Shown: piece after piece, positions 16,935 to 24,136 of the stretch
Layout: every line of letters begins with the position of its first letter
How positions within the stretch are numbered: position 1 is the stretch's first letter
Assembly: GCA_964427955.1 (NCBI GenBank)
Contig: CAYRWY010000031.1
Location: forward strand, 1-25,273
DNA: 25,273 nucleotides
Direction: 5' to 3'
Origin: JACRBK01 sp964427955
GTDB taxonomy: Bacteria > Chloroflexota > Anaerolineae > Aggregatilineales > Aggregatilineaceae
Notes under the pieces: model-generated
The model's input: the letters and a program-made list of their open reading frames with translations, nothing else
Told to the model about the DNA's origin: nothing
The model's database searches: none
Position numbers and translations under genes: made by a program

Positions 16935-16963
16935 TTGAACAAAAGTTCTAAATTTGCTATAAT
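16935..16963 (+). promoter_or_regulatory. ssb promoter P1 with overlapping LexA-type box
   Basis: TTGAAC (16935-16940) and TATAAT (16958-16963) are separated by 17 nt, a near-consensus sigma-70 promoter. GAAC-AAAA-GTTC (16937-16948) overlaps the -35 and spacer and matches the Gram-positive-type SOS box core. ssb is a frequent SOS gene in bacteria, so damage-inducible transcription from P1 is likely. Confidence 0.65.
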
Positions 16964-16980
16964 CACTCTATTCTATAACT

Positions 16981-17009
16981 TTGACACATCCAGTGGCTTA
17001 ACGTATCAT
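16981..17009 (+). promoter_or_regulatory. ssb promoter P2
   Basis: A consensus TTGACA (16981-16986) is followed after 17 nt by TATCAT (17004-17009). The start near 17016 leaves a leader of about 24 nt with GAGGGAG as Shine-Dalgarno. It lies downstream of the LexA-type box and so may supply the constant housekeeping level of SSB. Confidence 0.65.
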
Positions 17010-17039
17010 TCGGGGATAATCAACACGAGGGAGTGAGCA

Positions 17040-17438
17040 ATGGCTGCCTATCAGTATACGATCATCATCGGCAATGTCGGACGCGATCCGGAGATGCGTT
17101 ACACGCAGTCAGGTGTGGCGGTCTGCTCGTTCAGCGTGGCCGTCAGCCGCACCTGGAACGACCGCACCACCAATGAAGCGCGCGAGAAGACGACCTGGTT
17201 CAAGGTCAGCGCGTGGCGGGCTTTGGCCGAGACGTGCAACCAGTACGTCCACAAGGGGATGCAGATCATGGTCACCGGCGAAATCGACGCCAGTGCCTAT
17301 GCCGGGCAGGATGGCCAGCCGCGCGCCAGCCTGGAACTGACGGCCCGCGACATCAAGTTCCTGGGCCGCCGGGGCGAGACGACCGAGGCCGGGGCCAGCA
17401 GCGAATATCCCAGCGAGCCGGAAGATCTGCCGTTCTAA
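17040..17438 (+). CDS. ssb: Single-stranded DNA-binding protein
   Basis: This 132-residue protein has an N-terminal OB-fold (about 1-108: YTIIIGNVGRDPEMRYTQSGVAVCSFSVAVSR, then TTWFKVSAWRALAETCNQYVHKG), a short linker and the acidic tip EPEDLPF. That tip recruits repair and replication proteins, and the Pro-Phe end of bacterial SSB is conserved. It coats ssDNA as a tetramer in replication, recombination and repair. The gene has its own double promoter, one with an SOS-type box, and is followed by a hairpin. It is not next to rpsF or rpsR as in many bacteria. The linker is short for the family. Confidence 0.96.
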   Translation: MAAYQYTIIIGNVGRDPEMRYTQSGVAVCSFSVAVSRTWNDRTTNEAREKTTWFKVSAWRALAETCNQYVHKGMQIMVTGEIDASAYAGQDGQPRASLELTARDIKFLGRRGETTEAGASSEYPSEPEDLPF

Positions 17439-17489
17439 AGCTGTAATGAACCGCGCGTCCGGTTGCGGTATAGTAGAAGCGCAAGCAGT

Positions 17490-17517
17490 AAACAGCCGGG
17501 CTGATGCACGGCTGTTT
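17490..17517 (+). terminator. Hairpin downstream of ssb
   Basis: AAACAGCCG (17490-17498) pairs with CGGCTGTTT (17509-17517), a 9-bp stem with a 10-nt loop, followed by the U-rich GTTGTGCTTT. The T-tract is imperfect, so termination may be partial and allow read-through into the DUF3467 gene 32 nt on. Confidence 0.6.
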
Positions 17518-17549
17518 GTTGTGCTTTATGTTCAGGAGATGACCACTCG

Positions 17550-17909
17550 ATGACTGAGCCTCAAGAACCCGCTGCTCCTCGGCGTTTGAACCTGGAAATT
17601 CCGGGGGACCTGGCGGCGGTGTACGCCAACTTCGCCATTATCACGCATTCGCCCTGGGAAGTCTTTCTCGACTTCGCGCAGATTCTGCCTAATCTGCCCA
17701 AGGCGCGCGTGCGCACCCGCCTGGTGCTCACCCCGACCAATGCCAAGATGCTGCTCAAGGCGCTCGAAGAAAACATCGAACGTTACGAGACCCAATACGG
17801 CGAGATCAAGCTCCCGCCGCGCACGACCTTAGCTGATCAACTGTTCAGCACCATTCGCCCTGGGGATGAACCGGAAGATCCCAACAACAAGGACCCGAAG
17901 AATGAGTAA
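17550..17909 (+). CDS. DUF3467 family protein
   Basis: This 119-residue protein has the DUF3467 pattern: a beta strand LNLEIPGDLAAVYANFAIITHSPWEVFLDFAQILP, then ARVRTRLVLTPTNAKMLLKALEENIERYETQYG. No enzyme motif, signal or membrane segment is present, and the biochemical role of the family is not established. It looks like a small cytoplasmic alpha/beta protein with a charged, Asp/Asn-rich tail (GDEPEDPNNKDPKNE). The ATG at 17550 has AGGAG at 17534-17538. Its end overlaps the start of the translin-family gene by 8 nt, which implies translational coupling and perhaps a shared function. Confidence 0.82.
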   Translation: MTEPQEPAAPRRLNLEIPGDLAAVYANFAIITHSPWEVFLDFAQILPNLPKARVRTRLVLTPTNAKMLLKALEENIERYETQYGEIKLPPRTTLADQLFSTIRPGDEPEDPNNKDPKNE

Positions 17910-18603
17910 CCTGGATATCCTGGACGGAATTGCCGACGACATTCGCCAGGAGTTTGAAGCGAAAAACGCCGCCCGTGACGCGGCCATCAACCAGTCTCGT
18001 ATGCTGATCCAGCACTGCGCCAACGCCATCCGTGCCGTCCACCGCCAGGAATGGGACAACGCCCAGCAGCGCCTGGCTACCGCCCGGCAGGCTGCCGACG
18101 ACATCCGCGCGCAGGTCAGCGGCTATCCCGATCTGTATCACAGCGGCTATACCCAGGATGCCCTGAAAGAATACGTCGAGGCGTTCGTGACCTTCGCCCT
18201 GGTGCGGAACGAGCCGCTGCCGACCCCCAGATCGCTGGGCGTCGAGAATTCGACCTATCTCAATGGATTGGCCGAAGCTGCCAGCGAGCTGCGCCGCCAG
18301 GTGTTGGACATCCTGCGCAAAGGGCATTCGGGGGAATCCGAGCGGCTGCTCGAAGCGATGGACGCCATCTACAGCGTGTTGTTCGCCTTCGATTTCCACG
18401 ACGCGATCACCGGGGGGCTGCGCCGCCGGGTGGATGCGCTGCGCGGGGTGTTGGAGCGCACGCGCGGCGACGTGACCAGCAGCCTGCGCCAGCAGCAGCT
18501 TCAAGCGGCCCTGGCCGACTTCGAGCGCCGGATCGGGTTGGAAGCGAGCACCGGCCAGCCCGTCGATCTTGCGTTCGAGGATAATAGTGAAGAAGTGGGC
18601 TGA
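17902..18603 (+). CDS. Translin-family (archaeal/Chloroflexota type) protein
   Basis: This 233-residue, almost all-helical protein resembles archaeal and Chloroflexota translin-family proteins. Recognisable blocks are YTQDALKEYVEAFVTFALVRNEPLPTP (83-109), YLNGLAEAASELRRQVLDILRKG (119-141), AIYSVLFAFDFHDAITGGLRRRVDALRGVLERTRGDVTSSLR (155-196). In eukaryotes translin and TRAX form octameric RNA/DNA-binding shells, and TRAX is an RNase. Whether Glu90, Glu93 and Asp166 play the catalytic acidic role is only a guess from the position of acidic residues in the conserved blocks. The start at 17902, overlapping DUF3467 by 8 nt, is preferred over an upstream in-frame ATG at 17866 inside that gene. No homologue of the other subunit is seen, so a homo-oligomer is expected. 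Some databases label this family as haloacid dehalogenase, which the sequence does not support. Confidence 0.78.
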   Translation: MSNLDILDGIADDIRQEFEAKNAARDAAINQSRMLIQHCANAIRAVHRQEWDNAQQRLATARQAADDIRAQVSGYPDLYHSGYTQDALKEYVEAFVTFALVRNEPLPTPRSLGVENSTYLNGLAEAASELRRQVLDILRKGHSGESERLLEAMDAIYSVLFAFDFHDAITGGLRRRVDALRGVLERTRGDVTSSLRQQQLQAALADFERRIGLEASTGQPVDLAFEDNSEEVG

Positions 18604-18708
18604 GCACGGGGTAAGCGTGGGAGTCCCGTCATCGTAACGACAAGGAGCACGCTCGAAGGTTCGTCATACTGAGAAATAACGCCCGTGCATTACAGGCTAA
18701 GGTGTGCC

Positions 18709-19359
18709 ATGCCATCGGTACAACGATTTTTGATTCAAAAAGGGGAGCGTGAAGGCAAGACGGTCGATCTGGTGTCATTTCCGTTTACCGTGGGCCGTTC
18801 GCGCGAATGTAGTTTTGTGTTTGATACCACCGAAGTCTCGCGGCTGCACGCCCGCTGCACCAGCGACCACCACAATATCTTTTTAGAGGATATGGGCAGC
18901 ACCAACGGCACGTTTGTGAACGATCGCCGTCTGCCGCAGGGCGAGGCGTACCGTCTGCGCGCGGGCGATATCATCAGCTTCGCGCACATCTGCACCTGGG
19001 TCTTCGACGATCCGGTGACGACCGCGCAGATCGATCCGGTGCAGATCCCCCGGCCCGGGCTGGAGATCGACATCGACACGGCGCAGGTGATGATCGCCGG
19101 GACGCTGCTCGATCCCCCGCTCAGTCCCAATCAGTTTTCGCTGCTGGCGCTGCTGGTCGAACATGCCGGGCGCATCGTGACGCGCGAAGAGGTGATCGAA
19201 TACGTGTGGGGCAGCGCCGAAGAGGTGACCGATCAGACTATTGACGCGCTGGTCAGCCGCCTGCGTAAGCGCCTGCTCGACGCCGATCCCGATCACGACT
19301 ACCTGGTCACGCGGCGCGGCTTCGGCTTGATGTTCCAGAATCGCAAGATCTCTTTCTAA
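18709..19359 (+). CDS. FHA domain - winged-helix transcriptional regulator
   Basis: The 216-residue protein has an FHA domain at about 1-105 with phosphothreonine-binding residues Gly29-Arg30 (TVGRSREC), Ser44-Arg-x-His47 (VSRLHA) and GSTNGTFVN (63-71). It is followed by an OmpR/PhoB-type winged helix at about 125-210 (LSPNQFSLLALLVEHAGRIVTREEVIEYVW, TIDALVSRLRKRL, YLVTRRGFGLMF). It has no receiver domain, so its activity is probably set by binding a protein phosphorylated by a Ser/Thr kinase, as in the mycobacterial EmbR idea though with the domain order reversed. The ATG at 18709 has AAGG 6 nt upstream; a GTG at 18685 is less likely. No kinase is encoded in the window. It precedes maf by 5 nt and may share a transcript with it and the PBP gene. 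Confidence 0.87.
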   Translation: MPSVQRFLIQKGEREGKTVDLVSFPFTVGRSRECSFVFDTTEVSRLHARCTSDHHNIFLEDMGSTNGTFVNDRRLPQGEAYRLRAGDIISFAHICTWVFDDPVTTAQIDPVQIPRPGLEIDIDTAQVMIAGTLLDPPLSPNQFSLLALLVEHAGRIVTREEVIEYVWGSAEEVTDQTIDALVSRLRKRLLDADPDHDYLVTRRGFGLMFQNRKISF

Positions 19360-19364
19360 CGTCC

Positions 19365-20066
19365 GTGGACAACAAGGTGACTTCAACGAACCCCACACGA
19401 CTTATTCTGGCGTCTGGCTCACCCCGGCGGCGCGAGATGCTGGGCTGGATCGGGCTGTCGTTCGATCTGGTCAAGACCGATATTGACGAAACTTATCATC
19501 CCGGCGAAACGGCGTCAGCCTATACCGTCCGGCTGAGCCAGACCAAAGCCCAGGCGGCGCGCGAGCGTGTCGAAGGGGCCGGGCTGATCCTGGCGGCAGA
19601 TACGACCGTGGCCGATGGCGATATGATTCTCGGCAAACCGGCGGACGCCGACGAGGCCCGCGCCATGCTTCGCCAACTGCGCGGGCGCGTGCACCAGGTG
19701 CATACCGCCCTCACGCTGCTCGACATCGTCAGCGGGCGGCGGGTGACCGAAACCGCCATGACCGATGTGCCCATGCGCGACTATACCGAGCGCGAAATGG
19801 AAGACTACATCGCCCTCGGCGATCCGTTCGACAAAGCCGGGGGCTACGCCATCCAACATGCCGGTTTTCACCCCGCCGTGTTGACCAGCGGGTGTTATGC
19901 CAACGTGGTGGGGCTGCCGCTCTGCCATCTGCTGCGGGCGCTGCGCACCTTCGGGGTGCAGCCCGCGGTCGATGTCCCGGGGGTGTGCCAGCAGCAGCAC
20001 CGCTACCAGTGCGACGTTACGGCGATCATTCTAAACGGTCAGGGGACCGGTTCACGACGCGCTTGA
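19365..20066 (+). CDS. maf: Maf-family nucleoside triphosphate pyrophosphatase
   Basis: This protein of up to 233 residues belongs to the Maf/YhdE family, house-cleaning enzymes that hydrolyse dTTP/UTP or modified nucleotides to monophosphates. Visible motifs are LILASGSPRRREML (the SxSPRR substrate loop), the catalytic acid in LAADTTVADGDMILGKPAD, and DPFDKAGGYAIQHAGF. The first GTG (19365) and a second GTG at 19377 are both possible; neither has a good Shine-Dalgarno. About 25-30 residues extend past the usual family end (after LLRALRTFGV), with a low-complexity GVCQQQHRYQC. It is 5 nt after the FHA regulator gene. Confidence 0.9.
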   Translation: MDNKVTSTNPTRLILASGSPRRREMLGWIGLSFDLVKTDIDETYHPGETASAYTVRLSQTKAQAARERVEGAGLILAADTTVADGDMILGKPADADEARAMLRQLRGRVHQVHTALTLLDIVSGRRVTETAMTDVPMRDYTEREMEDYIALGDPFDKAGGYAIQHAGFHPAVLTSGCYANVVGLPLCHLLRALRTFGVQPAVDVPGVCQQQHRYQCDVTAIILNGQGTGSRRA

Positions 20067-20134
20067 TGAAGTCTGGGGGTGAAGGCGGAAGATCGTTCCG
20101 GCTTTGCCCTCGCTTAGTTTTAGGGAAGCGCCTT

Positions 20135-22399
20135 ATGTACAAAGCACGTTTGCGCAATGTCATTTCGTGGGGATTGGCCGGACTCGTCATGCTGACCGCC
20201 TGCACCAGCTCCAACTCGCCCACCGGGGGCGATGGCGCAGGCAACCAGACCTCGCCGCTGACGCTGGAACAGGCGGAACAGGTGGCCGAGACCTTTCTGA
20301 AAGGTTGGCGGCAGGCAGACTACGGCGCGATGTACGGGCTGATCAGCCCCAACAGCCGCGACGCTTATACTCTGGATGACTTTACGGGGGAATATCAGGA
20401 CGCGGCCACGCAGATCACGCTGACATCCCTGGAGACTCAGGTGACCAATTCGCTCCGCCAGGGCACGACGGCGGCCATCCAATACGACGTGACGTTTCAT
20501 TCCGAAATGTTCCCCGACATCAAGGACCCGGCCCGCATCATGCGCCTGATCGAGACGCCGGAAGGCTGGCGGGTGGCGTGGTCGACGATGGACATTTTTG
20601 CCGAGCTGACCGAAGGCGCCCGCCTGGATCGCCAGCAGACGATGCCGAACCGGGGCAACATCTACGACCGCAACGGTAAGGTGATGGCCGACCAGAATGG
20701 GCGCGCGATCACCCTGTACCTGGTCCGGCAGGACATTGCCGACGAAACCGCCTGTATCAACCTGATGTCGAGTCTGTTCCACCGCGAGACCGCCGATCTG
20801 CAAGCGGAATTCGACAAGTATAACCCCGATACTATTTTCCCTATCGGCGAGATCGATCCCGAAACCTACCAGCAGTACGAACAGAACCTGCTGGAAGCGT
20901 GCGCCATCGGCGATGACGCGCAGGATACGGTCGTGCGCAACACCCGGCGCTATTTTGGCGAAGTGGCCCCGCACGTGATCGGGTACGTCTCGCAGTTGCA
21001 GCCCGACCAGGTGGCCGAATATGAGAAAAAGGGTTACCCTGCCGACGCCATGATCGGCCAGACCGGGATCGAAAAATCCTATCAGGACTGGCTGGCCGGG
21101 AAGCCCGGCGGCAAGCTGGTCATCACCTCACCGGCGGGCGGCGACCCGCTGCGTGTGCTGGCCGAGGCCCAGGCGACGCCCGGACAGAGCCTCTACCTGA
21201 CCATTGACCGCGACCTGCAAACCGCGGTCCAGCAGGCGTTCGCCGAAGCCTACAATAAGGGCACTGCGACGTGGTCGACCACCTCGCCGGGCGCTGCCGC
21301 CGTCGTGATGAACGTGAAAACCGGCGAAATTCTCGCGATGGTCAGCTACCCTGGCTTCGATCCCAGCCTGTTCAACCCGGACTCGCCCGCCTGGAATCGC
21401 GGCGATCAGATCGCGGCGATGGAAAGTGATTGGCGCTCGCCGCTGTTGAACCGGACCACGATGGGCCTCTATCCCGCCGGGTCGGTGTTCAAGATCATCT
21501 CGACCGCCGCCGGACTGGACAGCGGCGTCTATACGGCTCAAACCGGCATCACGTGTACCGGCACGTGGTACGGGGCCGAAACCTGGGGGGATGGCGTGCC
21601 CTATCGCACGGACTGGCTGCCGACCGGACACAACTGGGTCGATTTTCCGCACGCGCTGATGTACTCGTGCGATCCCTACTATTGGGAGCTGGGCGCGAAT
21701 CTGTACCAGAAAGACCCGCAGCTCCTCACCGACTATGCCTACAAGATGGGCCTGGGCGTTTCCACCGGGTTGACCGATCTGCCGGAACAAATCGGCCAGG
21801 TTCCCAACGAGGAACTGATCTTTCAGACAGCCGCCCGCGGTTGGAACATCTCTGACAACCTGAATCTGGTCATCGGTCAAGGGGAACTGCAAATCACTCC
21901 CCTGCAAATCACCCGCATGGTAGCGGCAGTGGCGAATGGGGGCACGCTGTGGAAGCCGTACCTGGTGGACCGCGTGCAGATCATCGGCGAATCGGCGGCC
22001 TACCAGGCGCAGCCCACGGTGAGTTCGGTGCTGAATTTCGACCCCGCGACCTTTGCCTTGATTCAGCAGGCGATGTGCGACGTCACGGTGGACCCCAGTG
22101 GCACGGCCAACTATATGTTCCAGGAATGGTACGACTTCCAGGGCAAGTCCGTGATCGTGTGCGGCAAGACCGGCACGGCCCAGACCGGCACGGAGGGCGT
22201 CAAGCCCGAAGCGTGGTTCGCGGCTTTCGCGCCCCAGGATGATCCGGAGATCGCCATTGCGGTGATCGTCGAAAACTCGTGCGAAGGGTCCGAAGTGGCC
22301 GCGCCTATTGTCCGCCGCATCGTGGAAGATTATTATCATATGCAGCACGGCGCATGGCCGTCGCTGTGGGAATCGGGCTGTTCGACACTAGATCGTTGA
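20135..22399 (+). CDS. MecA-like class B penicillin-binding protein (lipoprotein)
   Basis: This 754-residue protein begins with a lipoprotein signal, LAGLVMLTAC, with lipidation Cys23, so it is anchored to the outer face of the membrane by lipid and not by a helix. Residues about 40-160 are an NTF2-like MecA_N domain, then a PBP dimerisation region (RGNIYDRNGKVMA), then a transpeptidase with SVFK (Ser450-Lys453), SCD (511-513) in place of the usual SxN, and KTGT (678-681). It cross-links peptidoglycan. MecA_N-type proteins include low-affinity PBPs of Gram-positive bacteria, but resistance cannot be inferred. The start at 20135 is set by the lipobox and AGGGAAG (20122-20128). The long upstream open frame is a shadow of maf. 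It is 68 nt after maf and 10 nt before the next gene. Confidence 0.93.
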   Translation: MYKARLRNVISWGLAGLVMLTACTSSNSPTGGDGAGNQTSPLTLEQAEQVAETFLKGWRQADYGAMYGLISPNSRDAYTLDDFTGEYQDAATQITLTSLETQVTNSLRQGTTAAIQYDVTFHSEMFPDIKDPARIMRLIETPEGWRVAWSTMDIFAELTEGARLDRQQTMPNRGNIYDRNGKVMADQNGRAITLYLVRQDIADETACINLMSSLFHRETADLQAEFDKYNPDTIFPIGEIDPETYQQYEQNLLEACAIGDDAQDTVVRNTRRYFGEVAPHVIGYVSQLQPDQVAEYEKKGYPADAMIGQTGIEKSYQDWLAGKPGGKLVITSPAGGDPLRVLAEAQATPGQSLYLTIDRDLQTAVQQAFAEAYNKGTATWSTTSPGAAAVVMNVKTGEILAMVSYPGFDPSLFNPDSPAWNRGDQIAAMESDWRSPLLNRTTMGLYPAGSVFKIISTAAGLDSGVYTAQTGITCTGTWYGAETWGDGVPYRTDWLPTGHNWVDFPHALMYSCDPYYWELGANLYQKDPQLLTDYAYKMGLGVSTGLTDLPEQIGQVPNEELIFQTAARGWNISDNLNLVIGQGELQITPLQITRMVAAVANGGTLWKPYLVDRVQIIGESAAYQAQPTVSSVLNFDPATFALIQQAMCDVTVDPSGTANYMFQEWYDFQGKSVIVCGKTGTAQTGTEGVKPEAWFAAFAPQDDPEIAIAVIVENSCEGSEVAAPIVRRIVEDYYHMQHGAWPSLWESGCSTLDR

Positions 22400-22409
22400 T
22401 GTAGGGACT

Positions 22410-24116
22410 ATGCAAACGCTGCTACCGACTTTGATGGAACACGATCCGGGCCTGGTAGCCATCATCGCGCGGCGGTGGGACGTCGATCTGGAAGAATCGC
22501 TGGATCGTCGTGCCGCCGCCGAGGTGTTGGCCGCTGCCATGCTCGAACCGGAACGGGCCGCCCGCGAATGGTCGCGCCTGACCGATGCCGAGCGGGGCGC
22601 GCTGCAAACGCTGCTGGCAGCGGCTGATCACAAGATGACGGAGGTGCAGTTCAGCCGCCTGTTTGGCGCGCTGCGCCAGATGGGACCAGGGCGGCGCGAC
22701 CGCGAAAAGCCGCACCTCAGTCCCGCCAACGCGACCGAAGCCCTGTACTATCGCGGGTTGGTGGCGCTGGCGTACGATCAGAGCAAGACCGGGATGCAGA
22801 CCTTTATCTACGTCGCGCCCGATCTGGCGGCGGTGCTGCCCACGCACGCTACCGGCTTCGACCTGGAAGAAGAAGCGCCGGAACCCGCCCGCGTCGTCTG
22901 GGAAGGCAGCGGCGAGTTCGAGCCGGAAACGGTGAAGCAGGCGACGACCATCCTGGTCGATGATCTCACCACGCTGCTGGCTTATCTGCAAAATCAGCGC
23001 GTGCCCATCGAAAAGCCCGCTCTCCACCGCCAGATCATGGACGGCATGGCCGGGTGGTGGCTGGGAGAGCACTCGGCGGCGGCGGTGGCCCTGCTGGTCG
23101 CGCTGTCCAGCAGCATGGGCCTGGCCGCGCATGAAGGAGACGTTTTCAAACCGGCCCCGGCCCAGGCGCGCCGCTGGCTGGAGGAATCTCGCCCCCGGCA
23201 GGTGCGGGCGTTGGCGGAAGCCTGGCGCAACTGCACCCTGTTCAACGATCTGCTGTATACCCCCGGTTTACAGGTGGAAGAGGCCAACTGGCGCGGCGAT
23301 CCGCTGCTGGCGCGGCAGACCATCCTGACCTTTTTGGAGATGGTCCCTCCGGCGGATTGGTGGCCGCTCGACGACCTGGTCGAACAGGTCTACACGGAAG
23401 AGCCGGACTTTCAGCGCCCGGCAGGCGATTATCAAAGCTGGTACATCCGCGATGCCGAGACCGGCGAGTACCTGCGCGGCTTCGAGAACTGGGATCGCGT
23501 CGATGGCGCGGTGCTGCGCTTCATTTTGACCGGCCCAATGCACTGGTTGGGGTTGGTAGACCTGGGCGATGGTGGTACACTCTGCCGCCTGACGGTTTAC
23601 GGGCGCGCGTTGTGCGGCACTGGCGACTGGCCGGACCCCGCCGAGGATCGCCCGTCGCTCGATACGGCCCCGGATGGCACGATCCACGCGCCGCGCACGT
23701 TGAGCCGCTACGAGCGTTTTCAACTGGCACGCATCACCGAATGGACCGCTGCCGGTGATCCATACACGTACCGGTTGACGCCGTCCAGCCTGGAACGGGC
23801 CGCAGCACAGGGAATCCAGGCGGACGCGGTGCAGGCGTTTTTGCGCCGGACCAGCGGGGGCACGCTGCCTGAGTCGGTCGTCCAGATGCTCTCCCAGTGG
23901 GAGCGGACCGGCAGCGCCGACCTGTGGATCACGCACGCCGTCATCTTGCGGGCTAACTCGCCCGACGCTTTGCAAGCGATCCTGGAAACGCCGGATCTGC
24001 GTCGCTACCTGGGGGCTGCCCTGGGTCCAACGGCAGTCATCGTCCGCGAAGGCCAGGAACAGGATCTCGCCGCCGCCTTGCAGCAGCGCGGCATTCTCGT
24101 TGATTTGCGTGGCTAA
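22410..24116 (+). CDS. Helicase-associated-domain protein (XPB N-terminal-like), function unknown
   Basis: This 568-residue protein has no signal or membrane segment. Its layout resembles the bacterial proteins called helicase-associated (Helicase_C_3/XPB N-terminal-like). The N-terminus has a winged-helix-like part (WSRLTDAERGALQTLLAAADHKMTEVQFSRLFGALRQMG, then ALYYRGLVAL). A long helical middle follows, and a C-terminal alpha/beta unit repeats ITHAVILRANSPDALQAILETPDLRRYLGAALGPTAVIV with the LAAALQQRGILVDL ending. No helicase motor motifs (Walker A or DEAD box) are present. A role in DNA transactions is only suggested by the family name. GTAGGG lies before the ATG. It begins 10 nt after the PBP stop and ends 20 nt before the kinase gene, so it sits in an operon-like run. 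The assignment is tentative. Confidence 0.65.
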   Translation: MQTLLPTLMEHDPGLVAIIARRWDVDLEESLDRRAAAEVLAAAMLEPERAAREWSRLTDAERGALQTLLAAADHKMTEVQFSRLFGALRQMGPGRRDREKPHLSPANATEALYYRGLVALAYDQSKTGMQTFIYVAPDLAAVLPTHATGFDLEEEAPEPARVVWEGSGEFEPETVKQATTILVDDLTTLLAYLQNQRVPIEKPALHRQIMDGMAGWWLGEHSAAAVALLVALSSSMGLAAHEGDVFKPAPAQARRWLEESRPRQVRALAEAWRNCTLFNDLLYTPGLQVEEANWRGDPLLARQTILTFLEMVPPADWWPLDDLVEQVYTEEPDFQRPAGDYQSWYIRDAETGEYLRGFENWDRVDGAVLRFILTGPMHWLGLVDLGDGGTLCRLTVYGRALCGTGDWPDPAEDRPSLDTAPDGTIHAPRTLSRYERFQLARITEWTAAGDPYTYRLTPSSLERAAAQGIQADAVQAFLRRTSGGTLPESVVQMLSQWERTGSADLWITHAVILRANSPDALQAILETPDLRRYLGAALGPTAVIVREGQEQDLAAALQQRGILVDLRG

Positions 24117-24136
24117 TTCGTTGATCGTTGAGGATT

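Noticed and set aside
15464..16966. 500-codon open frame opposite gatB
   Set aside because: It is antisense to a complete gatB; the His/Gln/Asp-rich composition marks it as a shadow of GC-rich coding.
18604..18708. Possible promoter or small RNA between the translin-family and FHA genes
   Set aside because: I found no convincing -35/-10 pair, stable long stem or terminator in this 105-nt stretch.
19892..20134. 81-codon N-terminal extension of the class B PBP
   Set aside because: It overlaps the end of maf out of frame and would bury the lipoprotein signal; the ATG at 20135 has a good Shine-Dalgarno and is followed by the lipobox.
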